Shown here: one piece after another, positions 42,788 through 55,106 of the stretch
How the letters are laid out: each line of letters begins with the position of its first letter
Numbering within the stretch: position 1 is the first letter of the stretch
Assembly (NCBI GenBank): GCA_963556695.1
Contig: CAUWAG010000019.1
Location: 868,001-932,000, forward strand
Reading direction: 5' to 3'
Source of the DNA: Anthostomella pinea
Lineage: Eukaryota > Ascomycota > Sordariomycetes > Xylariales > Xylariaceae
DNA length: 64,000 nt
Made by a program: the position numbers and the translations under genes
The notes under the pieces: model-generated
Told to the model about the DNA's origin: nothing
Database searches by the model: none
Seen by the model: the letters and a program-made list of their open reading frames with translations, nothing else

Positions 42788-44167
42788 ATGGTCTTATCCC
42801 GTGTTAGCAATGCCTGGCTCGTCCTGCTGTTCGTAGGCATAGCAGTCGCATCTGTCTTTGGTGGCAATGCCTCGAAAAACGTCTCCAGCGCCTCCCTGAG
42901 CCTGGGGGAGCTGGGAGACAAGCTCCAGGTAAGCAGGCGACACCTCTGGTCTGACCCTGCGTGCTCGCAACCAAGCCACTGACTCCAAAGCCAGACCTGC
43001 AAAGTCGTCCAGCAGCTCAACGACGAGAAGCTCGCCAGCTCCGCCGAGACCTCCACCGTGACCTCCAAGATCTTCGCCGCCCTCTTCCCCGGCAGCCCGG
43101 CCGTGAACGCGCTCCTCGCAACCCTCTACATCTCCGGCCCCCCAAACTTCCTGTTGGCGCTGTGCCCGCCCAACATCGACCCGGCGTCGCTGTCCGTCAT
43201 GGTCGCGTTTGCCGTGGGCGGGCTGCTGGGCGACACGCTGTTCCACCTGCTGCCCGAGATCTTCGTCGGCGAGGCCAGCCCCGAACACGTGAGCTTCGTC
43301 CTCGTGGAGCCGAATCGCAACCTGCTGCTTGGGGTTGCCATCATGGTTGGGTTCATGACCTTCGTGGCCATGGACAAGGGGTTGCGCATCGCGACGGGCG
43401 GCGAGGGACACGACCATGGTCATGGTGGTCATTCACACGAGCAGTTGGATCAGGCTAAAGCTACATCGACTGCGATGGAGGCTTCGGGGAAGGCTTCGGG
43501 GAAGGAGGCCAAGAACCGCAAGAAGGGGAAGAACGGGACCAAGAGTGCCGAGCTGGAGCGCAAGGGCGAAAGGGAGATCAGTCCGAGCGTCAAGCTTGGC
43601 GGCTATCTCAACCTGATGTGCGTCCTCGTATCGCTCCGTCTTGGGGCTTCGTGAAGCTGATTGCTAACCAACGTATGCAGCGCCGACTTCACCCACAACA
43701 TCACCGACGGCCTAGCCATGTCGGCATCATTCTACGCATCTCCGACCATTGGCGCCACGACGACCGTAGCGGTCTTTTTCCACGAGATCCCGCACGAAGT
43801 GGGTGATTTCGCACTGCTGATCCAGTCAGGATTCTCAAAAAGGGTGGCCATGGGCGCGCAGTTCGTGACAGCCCTGGGTGCGCTGCTCGGGACGCTGATC
43901 GGCATCGCTGTCCAGGAGTTTGGCGGTGGCAGTGCGGATAGCAATTCCATCAGCATGACGGGCGGCATCTGGGGCACCAGCTTGACGTATGGCGATCTGC
44001 TGCTGCCTTTCACGGCCGGGACCTTCCTGTATGTCGGGACGGTGGCCGTCATCCCGGAGCTGCTGGAGACGGGCCCCAACAAGGCGCAGGAGTTTCGCAA
44101 GATGGTTGTGCAGTTTGCCGCTATTGCGGTTGGCGCTGGTATCATGTTGTACATCTCGTGGGACTAG
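42788..44167 (+). CDS. ZIP zinc transporter, KE4/LIV-1 type
   Basis: Exons 42788-42928, 42995-43617 and 43681-44167 give 416 aa. Introns 66 and 63 bp. The N-terminus is a signal sequence. The transport site is visible as HNITDGLAM in the fourth core helix and HEIPHEVGDFALL in the fifth; the HExPHE form defines the LIV-1 subfamily. A His-rich loop (HDHGHGGHSHEQ) precedes a long Lys-rich cytosolic stretch, as in family members. KE4-type proteins sit in the endoplasmic reticulum or Golgi and move zinc into the cytosol; yeast Yke4 is the model. The second intron splits the helix-4 motif just before ADFTHN. The gene looks intact. Confidence 0.9.
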
Positions 44168-46455
44168 TTGAGAATCATGTCTGCCAAAGGCAGTCAGACC
44201 TGTTGCTGAAAGTCACATTTTACACATGAGATGGGATTGAATAAATCATCTCGCTTCACGTTGTGTTATTAACTGCATTGCTTCAGTTCTCCGTGACTCC
44301 TGCCAAGCCGGAAGACGCGCGTCTGATACTACAGGTCCACCCATCGTCACCCTGTTGCCCTGAAGGGCGTGAACTACTACGCTACATTTCTATTTACTCA
44401 CCTCAGGTTCCTGTGAGCGACGTAATAAGTCTGGGCGGATAGCATTGGCGTCCCATTCAAGCTTCAGCCCAGCCCTCGTAGGGCAGACCTTATCGGCAGA
44501 GCGACAACGCCAAGGGGACCCGACGATGCAACGGGACGCGTTCCTGCAGCTCCAGCTTGGTTTTCGCCCGTAGTCCAGGCCCGGTAACAGGTAACAGAGG
44601 ACCCTGAGGGGTTCGGAGCAGGACCAGGCGAACCGGTTTGAGGTTCGAGCTTAGCACCATCGCCGCCTGAACGGGAACCTTATTAAGAGAGAGTTACGGT
44701 ACGTGCTAATTATGTACTCATCGGTTGGACTAGACCAGGGCGTTTTGTCGGAACACTTGTTGGTTGGACAGGCTGACCGGTGACAGGTCAGGGGAAAGGA
44801 GTACATCGTCGATTTGGGCCGATATCGGAAATCCTTCCGTCGAGAGTTGGCCGGACGAAAGCGAGCGCAAGTCAGTGTCAGACTTCTTATTACATGTGAT
44901 GACACTGCGGCACAGCGTGCCATGAACCGCAGGGCGGTTACAATCGCTTATTACGTATGGCATCACAACGAGTTTCTATGACTGTTCCGTCGGTCGGATA
45001 ATCCACTTGGTGCTTCGGCTCACGATGCCTTCGGGTCCCCAGCTCTCCACACCGACGGAAGGGAAGGAAGACTGAAGTTCCATGATCGTGTCGCCATCCA
45101 TCGCCATCGAGTTGTCTGGTTCTCCCCTCGGTGGAAGGCTTTTTCTTTTTTTCCTTTCATGCACAGTCGTGCATATCATGATTTACCTTTGGCTGCATGA
45201 CGCGTCCAATGACTTCTCACGTAACAATGCGCATGGCCATACTCGTGCTCTTGGTGCATACCTAGGTAGAGGCCCGAGAGGATGACTCCAGCAGGATGAC
45301 TCCGGCGGGACGGAGCTACCGCAGGGCTGAATCACCCATGCTAGTGCATGTCAAAAGTTCAAACCCCGGAAGACTTTTGAAAGGCGTAGACTGCACGCGC
45401 AATTCCCGAAATTCAGTGCGTGGTAAGCCGAGCCGAAGCCGTCAGGGCAGTACTTGACGAACATCCATCCTCAAGCGGATAGCGGAGGTCATCGCGTAAC
45501 GAACGGTATGGGAGTCAGACCCCAGAGCCAGGCAAAGGCAAGCCAGGCCGAGAACGTCGATCCATCCAAGCAATAGCGCAAATCCCACCAGCTCGCACAC
45601 CTTGATGGATATGGGGGGGATCGAGACTAACCTAGGGACATGTAATCAGGAAGGGCGCACGCCGCACGCCAAACCCTCAAAGGCGTATACTTCGCCAAAA
45701 CCTCGCCAGTGCTGACCTCTAAAGGCATAGCCTCGGACTGGCCACCTTTGCAGGTCAAGCGGCAACCAAGGTTTCATACGATCAGCTCCAGAAAATCCCA
45801 ATGGCGCACCCCGTCCGCTTAGAAATGGGCTTACTAGTGACCACGCCGCAGCAACCTGGCAAGCCTGGTAACCCGAAGGGCGGGCAGCGCTCAATTTCCT
45901 TACGTCAACCAGGAGTAGACTGCATGGCTTCTGTGACAGCTCTTACTAAGTACACCGATATGGTGTGAGCCTTTCATGGCATGCAGGATGACTCAATTAG
46001 TCAATCGCAACAACAGATCCACTGGCTACAAGGGATGCTCGTGTTGTTGTCCCAATTGGCAGGCTTATATATAAGTCTACGGGTCCTTACACCTCGTGGT
46101 GACATGCAAACAACTGGCACATTATACATACACCGGCCTACCGTTCACCTATCCATCCGTCACATCCCATCAGCTTGAAGGAACTCTGCAGGTACCATCA
46201 AAGGGAACGGGCTCTATGAGATTCGGAGACATCTTGCCGGGTAACAACAGGCAAACAACCAACATCGAGGGATCAGACAGGAGGATCTCCGGGTGGACAG
46301 CACTTATAGTCCAACATTACTATTCCAACCCAACCAACAGCCAGCCAACCCCGCATAACACCGTTGACGGCGTCAACCCCCGACTGAAGATTCCCCGGAC
46401 CTACAAAGCCACTACGGTTGCTCGACCGTCTGTGAGGAGCAGTAGCAAAATCAAC
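44168..46455. other. Intergenic, no gene seen
   Basis: About 2.3 kb with no convincing frame. The open frame 46096-46455 leading into the arrestin gene has no upstream ATG of better context and is probably leader. A short duplication GATGACTCC.GC lies at 45281-45310. Confidence 0.5.
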
Positions 46456-47955
46456 ATGTCCACATACTCGTCCTCGGGCAGCAGCAGGGCCGCCTTTCCA
46501 GGCCCTTATGCGCGTAAGATTTCGCTGACTTCCAAGCCAAACATGGCCATCCACATCGACAACCACTACCGGTCCAAGGTCTACACCACCTCGTCAGAAG
46601 TCTCGGGGCACGTCGACATCAGCCCCGCGAACGACGTGCGGTTCGACACCCTGCAGATCTTGCTACTCGGCACCAGCAGAACGCGCGTAGACGCCGTCAG
46701 CATCCCGCAGGCGACGTCTCACACGTTCCTGAAGCTCACGATGCCCATCCCAGAGTCCAGCTACCCGGTCCCGCGGGTTTTCGAGACGGGCAGGACCTAC
46801 AAGGTGCCGTTCAACTTTGTCATCCCTAGCCACCTCACGCTCAACGCCTGCAACCACAAGGTCTGCAATGATTCTGTCCAGGAGCATCACGTGCGCCTGC
46901 CGCCCTCAGTAGGCGGCTGGGAGAAGGACGACTTTGCGCCGAACATGTCACGGGTAAACTACTGCATCAAGGCCCGAGTGCTGCGGGACGAAGAAGTGGG
47001 CGCGCCCGCCGTCAAGGTGATGGAAGAGGGCAAGGAGATCAAGGTCCTGCCGGCGGTCCCGGAGGATGCGCCGCTGAACGTCACGGCGCAGGACAAGCTG
47101 TACACCATGTCCAGGAGCAAGACGCTGCGCAAGTCGATCCTGTCGGCCAAGAGCGGCAAGGTGACCGTCTCGGCCAACCAGCCGGCACCGGCGATGATGA
47201 CCCCCGATGGACACTCCGTCTCGCCCACGACGGCGCAGCTGGACCTCGAGTTCGAGCCGACGTCGAGCAACGAGTCGCAGCCGCCGAGGGTGACGGGCGT
47301 GACGGCCAAGGTCATGGCCGTGTCGTTCTACTCGGCGGGGCCTATCAACCACTACCCGAACCTCAAGGACTGGGCGCGCGGCTTCGGCGCCGAGGGGCGC
47401 GGGTGCTACACGGGGTCCGTGTCGCTCGGCGCGACGGCCCCCGTCGGCAAGGTCGCCTGGAAGCAGCACTTGACGTGCCAGGCACGGCGGGACTCGGGCT
47501 ACTGCACCGACGACACGGATCAGACAGTCGAGAGTCCGCGAATAGCCTCACCCGCCGGCAACAGCAACAAGAAGCACAGCAGCAAGACATCCCCCTACTA
47601 CCACACCACCTCCCTCCAGATCCCCATCCGCCTCCCCACCGCCAAGCGCCAGTTCATCCCGACGTTCCACTCGTGTATCACGTCGCGCGTGTACGTGCTC
47701 GCGCTCACGGTATCACTGTCCTCGGGGAGCGGTAGTACCAACGGCAGCGTGACGCTTGAACTTCCCCTACAGATCGGCGTTGACGTGCTGGCTGCGCCGC
47801 GCGTGGATCCGAGCGGCCTGCCGTCGTTTGAGGCGGCCATGGAGGACGCGGCCGTGGACGAGCTGCTGAGGCCGCGCGTGCTGGGGCTGGGTCGGCTTGC
47901 GGGCGGCGAAGTGCTGCCGGGGTATGCGAGGCGGGATGGGGTTGCTGTGCGGTGA
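46456..47955 (+). CDS. Arrestin-like protein
   Basis: A single exon of 499 aa from ATG 46456 (TCAACATGTCC) to TGA. An arrestin N-domain pattern is visible: MAIHIDNHYRSKVYTTSSEV, SGHVDISPANDVRFDTLQIL and YPVPRVFETGRTYKVPFNFVIP, the last being the typical start of strand pairs. A second beta-rich half includes TSLQIPIRLPTAKRQFIPTFHS and CITSRVYVLALTVSLSSG. LPGY near the C-terminus may act as a degenerate PY-type motif for a Rsp5-like ubiquitin ligase. Fungal arrestins are adaptors for endocytosis of transporters and receptors. An in-frame ATG near 46216 would add about 80 residues without family character and is not used. Confidence 0.75.
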   Translation: MSTYSSSGSSRAAFPGPYARKISLTSKPNMAIHIDNHYRSKVYTTSSEVSGHVDISPANDVRFDTLQILLLGTSRTRVDAVSIPQATSHTFLKLTMPIPESSYPVPRVFETGRTYKVPFNFVIPSHLTLNACNHKVCNDSVQEHHVRLPPSVGGWEKDDFAPNMSRVNYCIKARVLRDEEVGAPAVKVMEEGKEIKVLPAVPEDAPLNVTAQDKLYTMSRSKTLRKSILSAKSGKVTVSANQPAPAMMTPDGHSVSPTTAQLDLEFEPTSSNESQPPRVTGVTAKVMAVSFYSAGPINHYPNLKDWARGFGAEGRGCYTGSVSLGATAPVGKVAWKQHLTCQARRDSGYCTDDTDQTVESPRIASPAGNSNKKHSSKTSPYYHTTSLQIPIRLPTAKRQFIPTFHSCITSRVYVLALTVSLSSGSGSTNGSVTLELPLQIGVDVLAAPRVDPSGLPSFEAAMEDAAVDELLRPRVLGLGRLAGGEVLPGYARRDGVAVR

Positions 47956-48746
47956 GATGGGGTGTGTTGATTCGAATTCGAGTTGAGGAAAGGAGAAGAC
48001 AGGATAGGGGAGCTTCGAACTTTTCGTTTCAGTCTTTGCATTTTCTAGATCCTCGGGGCAGGCAAGTTTGGGCTATATCCTCGTTTCGTCTCAGGGGCAT
48101 TTGGCGTACGGAAGCATGGCGTCCACGGCGAGATTGCTTGGTCGTGGGGTCGACTTCTATGCTTCTGCTTGGATCCGGTCAGGCTGCGTCTTGATACGCA
48201 TATATACCCTGGGATGGCTTGTTCGTGTATATTTGACCGCGGTTTCGTTAGTGTTTCCGCGCAGGGAGGAGCAAGATTGACTGACATGTGGTTAATAGTG
48301 CTGGGTTCGAATCTTAACAGCATGGCAATGATGGGCATCTTTATAGATATAGACCTCATTGACATGTTGAAATTAATTGATGGCAAAAGCCATGGGAGAT
48401 AACAGTGCCATGTCCATTGATGTGACATTGCATGAAATTACGCACGATGAACACCATGTTGGCTGAAAGCTTGTCAAGATTGCTCTTCATGTGTCTTGTC
48501 AATCTTGAGTCCATGAGAATTTCCTGACCATTATAATGTTAACCTTCCATTGTCTCAAATCCAGATCTTTGCGAGCTCGTATAGTTGTTCAAGGTCCATT
48601 GGGATCTCGCTCATAACATCGCTCGGAACAGTTGTCCCGACTTGAGATAAAGGGGCATCCTCTCCAATCCGAAACCATTACCTATTACCCGTCGCGGCAA
48701 CAAATACCAACCCAATTATCCTAAGTACTCTTTTTATCAATCTCCC
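47956..48746. other. Intergenic between convergent genes
   Basis: 3' flanks of the arrestin-like gene (plus) and the LtrA-family gene (minus). No gene seen. Confidence 0.6.
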
Positions 48747-51455
48747 CTACCGACCCGTAGAGCCCATCATGCTATCTTCACCCGGATGCCCATACATGTT
48801 ATGATACGCCTGCTCCTGGCTATAAGCGGGGTACGCGGGACTCAGCCCCGGGTCGTCACCGTCTGACGCATACGAGCTGCTGTAGATCTGCGTCTGGTCT
48901 CCATACCCATAGTTGCCCGCGCCCGCATGCGCCATCGTCGGCCCCGCGCCCTTGTCTTCGCGCAGACCCAAGCCCCGGACCGGCTTTATTTCGAAGCCAG
49001 CGCTCACGTCCTGAACGTGCGTATAATCACCACCACCACCTTCCACACCCCCACCGCTGGAGTCCCGAAGCTTGGCAAACCCGCGCATCCCAAATCTTCC
49101 CCGGCGGAAGAACAGCCGCGGCGGGCACGGGACGTGCGTCAGCACGAGCACGGAGAAGAAGACGAGGCACAGCGTGGGCAGCGGCCACGGGGTCGTGATG
49201 AAGACCCAGCCCTTCACATCATCAAGCGACAAGAGATCGACGAGCGCCAGCGCGACGCCCATGAGCGCGAACAGCGCCGCGCGCATGTACCCGAACCAGG
49301 TCCAGCCGCGCCGGCGCGTCGTCAGGACGTGCAGCGCGGTCATGAGCACGAGCGACAGGCCGGCCGTGGCGTAGACGTACTGGAACACGAGCACGAAGCG
49401 GTTGCCCGTCGCGTCCAGGAGCGTCGCGTTGATGGGCTCGATGTCGAAGTTGGCGAAGACCGAGTTGCAGACCGTGGCGACTGTTGGCAAATTAGGGTCA
49501 GTAATTACTCCTCTTAGATGTTTTGCCGAGAAACAAAGTGTCGCAATGCATGTCTTGGGAGCAAGGATCTTAACACAGGCTGGAAGAGGAAATTCGCGCC
49601 CGGGACATGGCCATGTGGGGCAACAAGAGACTCGAAAATGTACATACACAGGTCCGAGATGTCCTGCGTGAAGACGTCGTCGACGGCGGGGTCGGTGAAG
49701 TCCTCGTACCAGTAGGCGTCGGGAATCTGCGAGACGTTGGAGAGAACCCGGTCGACCTCTTCGTAGGTTATAGCGTAGGTCGGGGCGTACATGGTCCAAA
49801 TGTACTTGACGGTCGCGTTGAGCGAGTCGACGACAGCCTGCGTGGCCTTGTCCTTGGGGAGGTTTGAATCTAGATTGGTGAAGGCGTGGTCGAATTGGTC
49901 GAAGGCGAACAATTGCACTTCGAGCTTTCGAAGGGGTGAGTAAAGGTTTCAAGGGGGCTGGTTAGAGGGAAGAGACTGACCAGTTTCCACCACTGTAGGA
50001 ACTGGGTCACGCCCTCCATGAAGAGAATTAGGAAGACGTGCAATGGGAAGTGTAGAAAAGACCATAGCAGCTGGCGCACGCCCGCCAGACGCTTGTGTTG
50101 GTCCATCCAGTTGGTGTATATCAGAAACACCACGTATATCGTTGCGATGCCGGCGGTGAGTATCCCAATGGTTGCAGATGCTGGACTCGTTAGCAACGAC
50201 CACAAATGTACAACTAGACGAGGACAGGTCCTACTCCAACCGTTATTCTTGACGATCACGATGACGTTCTTCGCTATGGCCGTGACACCTAGATAGATTA
50301 GAGCGATCATTTAGAGCGGATGAGAGGTGTCACTAACCTTCTCCGAGGATGATTAGAGTCAAAGTCTTCATCCGCTCCGTCAGCTGCGTCCCGTTGAAAC
50401 TGAGTGCTTGGGAAGAGAGCGAGAGGCCCAACTGCAAGATCGCCTCCATCAAGGCGATGACATACCACGCCACGAAGACCCTGCTGTTCCTGCCGTCTTC
50501 AAATCGGAACGATATACCGTGGTACACCAAGGCGGCTATGAAGTGAAAGGCAATAACGATCGCTAAGGGTATCTTGCCGTGCTGAAACTTCCGTATGTGC
50601 CATAAGATGGCTAGATACTCGACGACGAGCACGAGTCTTGAGACCATGAGGATCAGGGCTAATGACTGGTCAGGGGATACATCTCGAGAGAAGAAATGTA
50701 TCGAACCACTTACACAAGGCTTGGAAGGTTCCCTTCTTCTGAGCATCCGGATCGAAATTCGTCGCGACGACCGAGAATCCGACCATCACGCCCAGGTGCG
50801 CGGTGCGAGCCAACCGCTCGAATATGCTGTCGGTGACGAAGCGAACATCGAATATGCCGACCAGAAACCAGTTAAACCAGAGGATGCTATATTGACCTCC
50901 ATTAGGGATTTGAAGTGGCTTCGAATAGAGACAGAGTTATGCGCCAACCTAATGTAACCGACATAAGACCACAGCTTGGACGACTCGGTGACTTCGTGGA
51001 CCTGGAGAGACAGTCAACTAAGGCTAGACGGCAGTTGAGTGTCACCGGGACCTTTACAATGGTGAAGTTTGATAGGTTCGCAACGAACCACAGATCGTAG
51101 AACAGCTAGCAGCAGTCGAGTCAGATCTCGTCCTCTTATGGAGACTCGGGTGTCTGAATACTTCAAGGTTGGTCAAGTTCTCATGCTATATCACCTCGTT
51201 AACTCCCCTCCTCTGAATAGAGCCAAGCCGCATGTACCATACCTTTTCGAAATACGGAATCTGCTTCACATCGTAACGGTACCCCAGGGCCTCCACATCC
51301 TGTAGATCGTCGATATCAGGGGGTACGCACGGACTGCGGATCTTCTCGTCGGGCAGGACCGGGCTCGCCAAGAAGGCCAACTTCGACCCGATGTCGTATT
51401 CCGCCTCGTCGTCAGGCCCGCCGTCGACCTTCTGGTCGTTGTGGTGTTTCGACAT
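48747..51455 (-). CDS. LtrA-family multi-pass membrane protein
   Basis: Nine exons: 51455-51243, 51105-51058, 51001-50949, 50886-50714, 50658-50338, 50288-50235, 50180-49981, 49924-49648 and 49480-48747. They total 691 codons in frame. Family signatures: LFYDLWFVANLSNFT in the first helix, HEVTESSKLWSYVGYISILW, FDVRFVTDSIFERLART and LTERMKTLTLIILGEG. There are about ten hydrophobic helices, an acidic loop and a Gly/Tyr-rich cytosolic tail. The family is named after bacterial low-temperature-requirement protein A; its molecular role is unknown. The first intron (51106-51242) contains an out-of-frame copy of a segment (HPSLHKRTRSD) that homologues usually place just before the first helix. So the gene may carry a frameshift there, or lose about 20 residues by splicing. 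Confidence 0.8.
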
Positions 51456-52971
51456 GGGCACGCGATGGGGTAGAATAGTCAAGACAAGAAAAGCAAACAA
51501 CGTCGACGCTTTGAGCCTCGCTGGATACTGACCAAATCAAACACGAGCAAGAAAACGAAGGAGAGAGAAGAGTGCAGGAAACAAGAAACAATAAATAAGA
51601 AACTACTTTGAGGAAAACTTCTCCCCGTGGATGGGGGCCAAGAGCCTTACATACTCCCACCAGCGCCGCATCAGCTAGGCACGTAAGACCGGGGTCGCAC
51701 AACATATGCAAGGTCACTCTTCTCAGCTGGATAGGTCGGCCTCATTTCGAAAAGTCCTACACAGGCAGCAGGCTGCCCATCCAGTCGCAAGTGATCAAGG
51801 CTCTGGATGGCCCACGACTAGCAGCCTCTCTGCAGCATGGGATTGGAGCGGCTGACCCGATGTGTCGAGCCACCCAGTGAAGAAACCCCCTTGGGAACTT
51901 GGGACTGGGCTATGTGGTGCGCGGCGGCTGAAGCAACCCAATATGGGTGAAGCAGCCTGCTTCACGCCTCCAAATTTGGGGGCCGAATGGGAGCTGTTCT
52001 TGCACAGCAAAGAGGGCCAGAAATGGTGCAGTTAGCTGTACTGCTCTTGTTGTGGAAAGAAGGAAGTGTGCGTAAACACACAATGTGAAAAGGGGCAAAT
52101 GGCCCCCAATAGTGGGGACTACCTAGTGGTCACTCGACCACGCAACAGCTGCTTCTTCTACCTTGGCACTGGAAAGCTTTCATTGGATACTGCATAGAAA
52201 CACGGCCGATATACTCACACCCTACCTAGCATTTATATTTGGATAGGCTGAGACGGGTTGTAGGTACGTCAGCTCTTGGTACAGAGTAAAGGTGTGGGTG
52301 CGCTTGCAATCCATGGGCGACTCGGAAAAGCACAGCTGGTACCTACTCAGTGCAGTTCACCAATATGTTTGACATTCTGGTAAGGATTAAGCACGTCTAA
52401 TTCGCCGGTAACATTGTCGAAGATGAATCCCACTTTGAACGCCGACTGAAAGAGCTCGCCGGCAAGCGGAGAACATGGGAAGCATAGCCCAAGCGTATGC
52501 GTGTCGCCGCCCTTCCACATTGGGATTCGGCCTCGAGGCTTACAAATTTCGATCATTGTTCAGTAGCCAATCTTGCCGAGGCCATTGAAGTATATACTGA
52601 TCGTGGTTTGGAAAACATAGTTGGGCAGTAAAGAAGCTAGAATTGGAGATATTGCGTGTATTAGTGAGGATCTCATGTGTACCAGCTTCGCTTACGGAAA
52701 CCGGATATCAAACATATGAATTCATGTTGATGATTCGGTACAAGCTTGGCTTATAGAACCGGGTGCGAAACCTGTGAACTTGTGTTGATAATCCGGTGAT
52801 CGTTTGATCAAAGACTTCTTAAGTCAATGTTAAAGTCATACTTAACTCCATCCTAGACCCTCTCTCGATGGTAATACAAATGCAGCCTGGATATGACGCC
52901 TCTTCCTATAAGCAATTCATGTCTTTTTAGTTCGGTACATTTTCTCCACATCGATTTACGAAGATACAGGT
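51456..52971. other. Intergenic with one doubtful small ORF and a duplicated 59-mer
   Basis: A minus-strand frame at 52556-52347 (69 codons) has some codon bias but no recognised family. Two imperfect 59-bp copies lie in tandem at 52679-52737 and 52738-52796. No other structure seen. Confidence 0.5.
52679..52796. repeat. Imperfect 59-bp tandem duplication
   Basis: Two adjacent copies starting GTACCAGCTTCGCTTA and GTACAAGCTTGGCTTA and sharing GTTGATGATTCGG/GTTGATAATCCGG near the end. They differ mostly by transitions. Confidence 0.75.
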
Positions 52972-54417
52972 TTATGCGGTGTATTCCTTCTGCAGCATTT
53001 TCGCGATGGTGTTTAGCCTGAAGAGCAGAGTTAGCAAAGTGAGTAAACTTGCTCCTAGAAGGGTGACTTACTGTATGTTGCTAGTGCCCTCATAGATGGC
53101 ACCAATCTTGCTGTCACGCCAGTACTTCTCGGCCGGGCCCTCACGTACGAACCCCATACCTCCCATCCATTCTATCGCCAGGCCGCTGACACGGCCCGCA
53201 ACTTGCGACGAGAACAGCTTGGCCATAGCCGCATCCTGCACAAAGTCCTCGCCAGCCTCCTTCTTCCGGGCGGCGTTGTAGACCAACGCGCGGGCCGCGG
53301 CAATCTCGGTGTACGACTGGGCGATCTGGTGCTGCATGCCCTGGAACTCACCGACCAGCTTGCCAAACTGCTTGCGGTCGTTCCATACGTACTTGACGGC
53401 GTTCTCCCACGCGCCCAGCGCCAACCCAGTCATCTGAGCAGCAATGCCGATGCGGCCCTCGTTCAGCAGGCCGATGGCATACTTGTAGCCCTGACCAACC
53501 TCGCCCAGCAGGTTCTCCTTGGGGATCTCGACGTCGTCGAAGTTGATGGCACAGGTGCTGCTGGCCTTGATACCAAGCTTCTTCTCCTTCTTGGCGATCG
53601 AGAACCCTTTGGCGTCCTTCTCGACGATGAAGGCCGTGATGCCGCGATGGCCCTTGCTGGGGTCCACAGTCGCAAAGACGATAAAGAAATCGGCCTCCAT
53701 AGAGTTGGTGATCCACATCTTGCTGCCGGAGATCCGGTAGCCATCGGCGGTTTCGGTGGCCTTGGTGGCCAGCGCAAAGGCGTCGGAACCCGATACAGGC
53801 TCGCTCAGACAGAAGCTGCCCACGGTCTTGGTGGCCAGCGCGGGCAAGAACCGCCTCTTCAGGTCGGTGCTGCCCCATTTCAGGATGGCAGTGTTGACCA
53901 GCGTGTTGTGCACGTCGACCATGACGCTGACGCTGGGGTCGACGCGCGCCAGCTCCTCGATGCCCACAATGGCGGCCGTGAAGTTCATGCCGGCGCCGCC
54001 GAACTCCTCCGGGATCTCGATGCCCATGAGGCCCTGCTCGAACAGCTGCTCGACGAGGTCCGGGTCCATCTTCTCGGCCTCGTCCATGTGCCGCACCTTG
54101 GGCAGGATCACGTCGTTGGCAAACTTGGATACCATCTCCTTCATCGACGCCTCGGTCTCGGACAGGTGCGTTATGGGCGTGGGAGGGATCTCGGATATGT
54201 CGGTCAGCCGGCGCGGCGTCGCGGATAGTGGCCTTAGTCTGTAGACAGTAGACATCAATACAAACCCGTCAACAAGACCACATCATGGATAGACTTACTG
54301 CTGGGCATTGAATGTCTGGGACGGTCTACAGCACCGTGGCGCCGTCGACGATACTCTGGCAGCAACACCATGACCCCGCCGTAACGCCGGCCTCAGGACT
54401 CTTGCGAAGGATGACAT
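52972..54417 (-). CDS. Mitochondrial short/branched-chain acyl-CoA dehydrogenase
   Basis: Three exons, 54417-54299, 54238-53072 and 53017-52972, give 443 aa in frame. The first exon encodes an Arg/Ala/Ser-rich, acid-free presequence (MSSFARVLRPALRRGHGVAA), a mitochondrial import signal. The mature part has the acyl-CoA dehydrogenase order: N-terminal helical domain, EFGGAGMNF, SFCLSEPVSGSDAFAL and YRISGSKMWITNS (FAD and substrate sites), then DRKQFGKLVGEFQGMQHQIA, IEWMGGMGFVREGP and IYEGTSNIQ. Glu423 in YEGT is the likely catalytic base. It oxidises acyl-CoA in mitochondrial beta-oxidation or branched-chain amino-acid breakdown, passing electrons to ETF. It is transcribed away from uS12m, sharing about 690 bp. 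Confidence 0.93.
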
Positions 54418-55106
54418 TGTGCAGACAGCGATTGGCAGTGTACAAGGAGAAAAGTGCACCAAATCAGCAAAGCAGTAGACGAAGCGGGTTCTATTGACTT
54501 AAGACGAAAGCGTGAAGTATTCAACGGACGACTCGTTCCAGCAACGGGAAGGTTTGAAGATAGTCATGAACCTCTTGTCTCTTGCCTCTGTGACGTCTCG
54601 GGTCGCCGTCCATTCCAACGTTCAACCGCCAGCGGTCCCACTTGTGCCGAGGCTACCCATCAGCAACGACCCAGGGGCCAGGGGGAAATGTGACGGGTGA
54701 GCGGGTGAGAAGGGTCAGCTGCGGCGGTCCTGGAGATCAGTAACTGGCGGCCAGGCTTCTGGGGTGCATTTGCCAGTCATGATTCGTCCAGGGGTTCTGG
54801 AATCTGGGGTTCGGTCTGGTGGCTGGCATGTGAATGCCACCCGCCGACGTTGTCAGGGAGGGAGGACCCCGTAAAGCCGATCCATGGCCACCCCCTCCAG
54901 CTGTCTGCAGGCCCGGGGGCTGGTGGCAGGTGGCCGCACAGTGCAAAGATGGCATAAAGAGTGCCGGGCCGATGTCACCTGACACTGACTTTTTGAGCTT
55001 TGGCCTATCAGGCTATCATTCAACATCACGAAGAGAGTGAAGCTGCGCCCTCTGACAGATGCAGTATCGTGAGCATCGACTGCGACACACCACAACACAA
55101 TTCACC
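54418..55106. promoter_or_regulatory. Shared upstream region of two mitochondrial genes
   Basis: 689 bp between the start codons of the acyl-CoA dehydrogenase (minus) and uS12m (plus) genes. No gene inside. Probably holds both promoters; no specific site could be named. Confidence 0.55.

Noticed and set aside
42794..43432. 212-codon minus-strand frame
   Set aside because: Antisense shadow of the ZIP transporter, with low-complexity composition.
46096..46455. N-terminal extension of the arrestin-like protein
   Set aside because: Begins at a GTG, composition is not protein-like, and 46456 has a good context with the family sequence following.
48300..48325. B-box-like GGGTTCGAATCTT
   Set aside because: No A box or tRNA arms nearby; a chance match.
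53203..54228. 341-codon open frame on the plus strand
   Set aside because: It is exactly antisense to the acyl-CoA dehydrogenase; GC-rich third positions of the real gene keep the opposite frame open.
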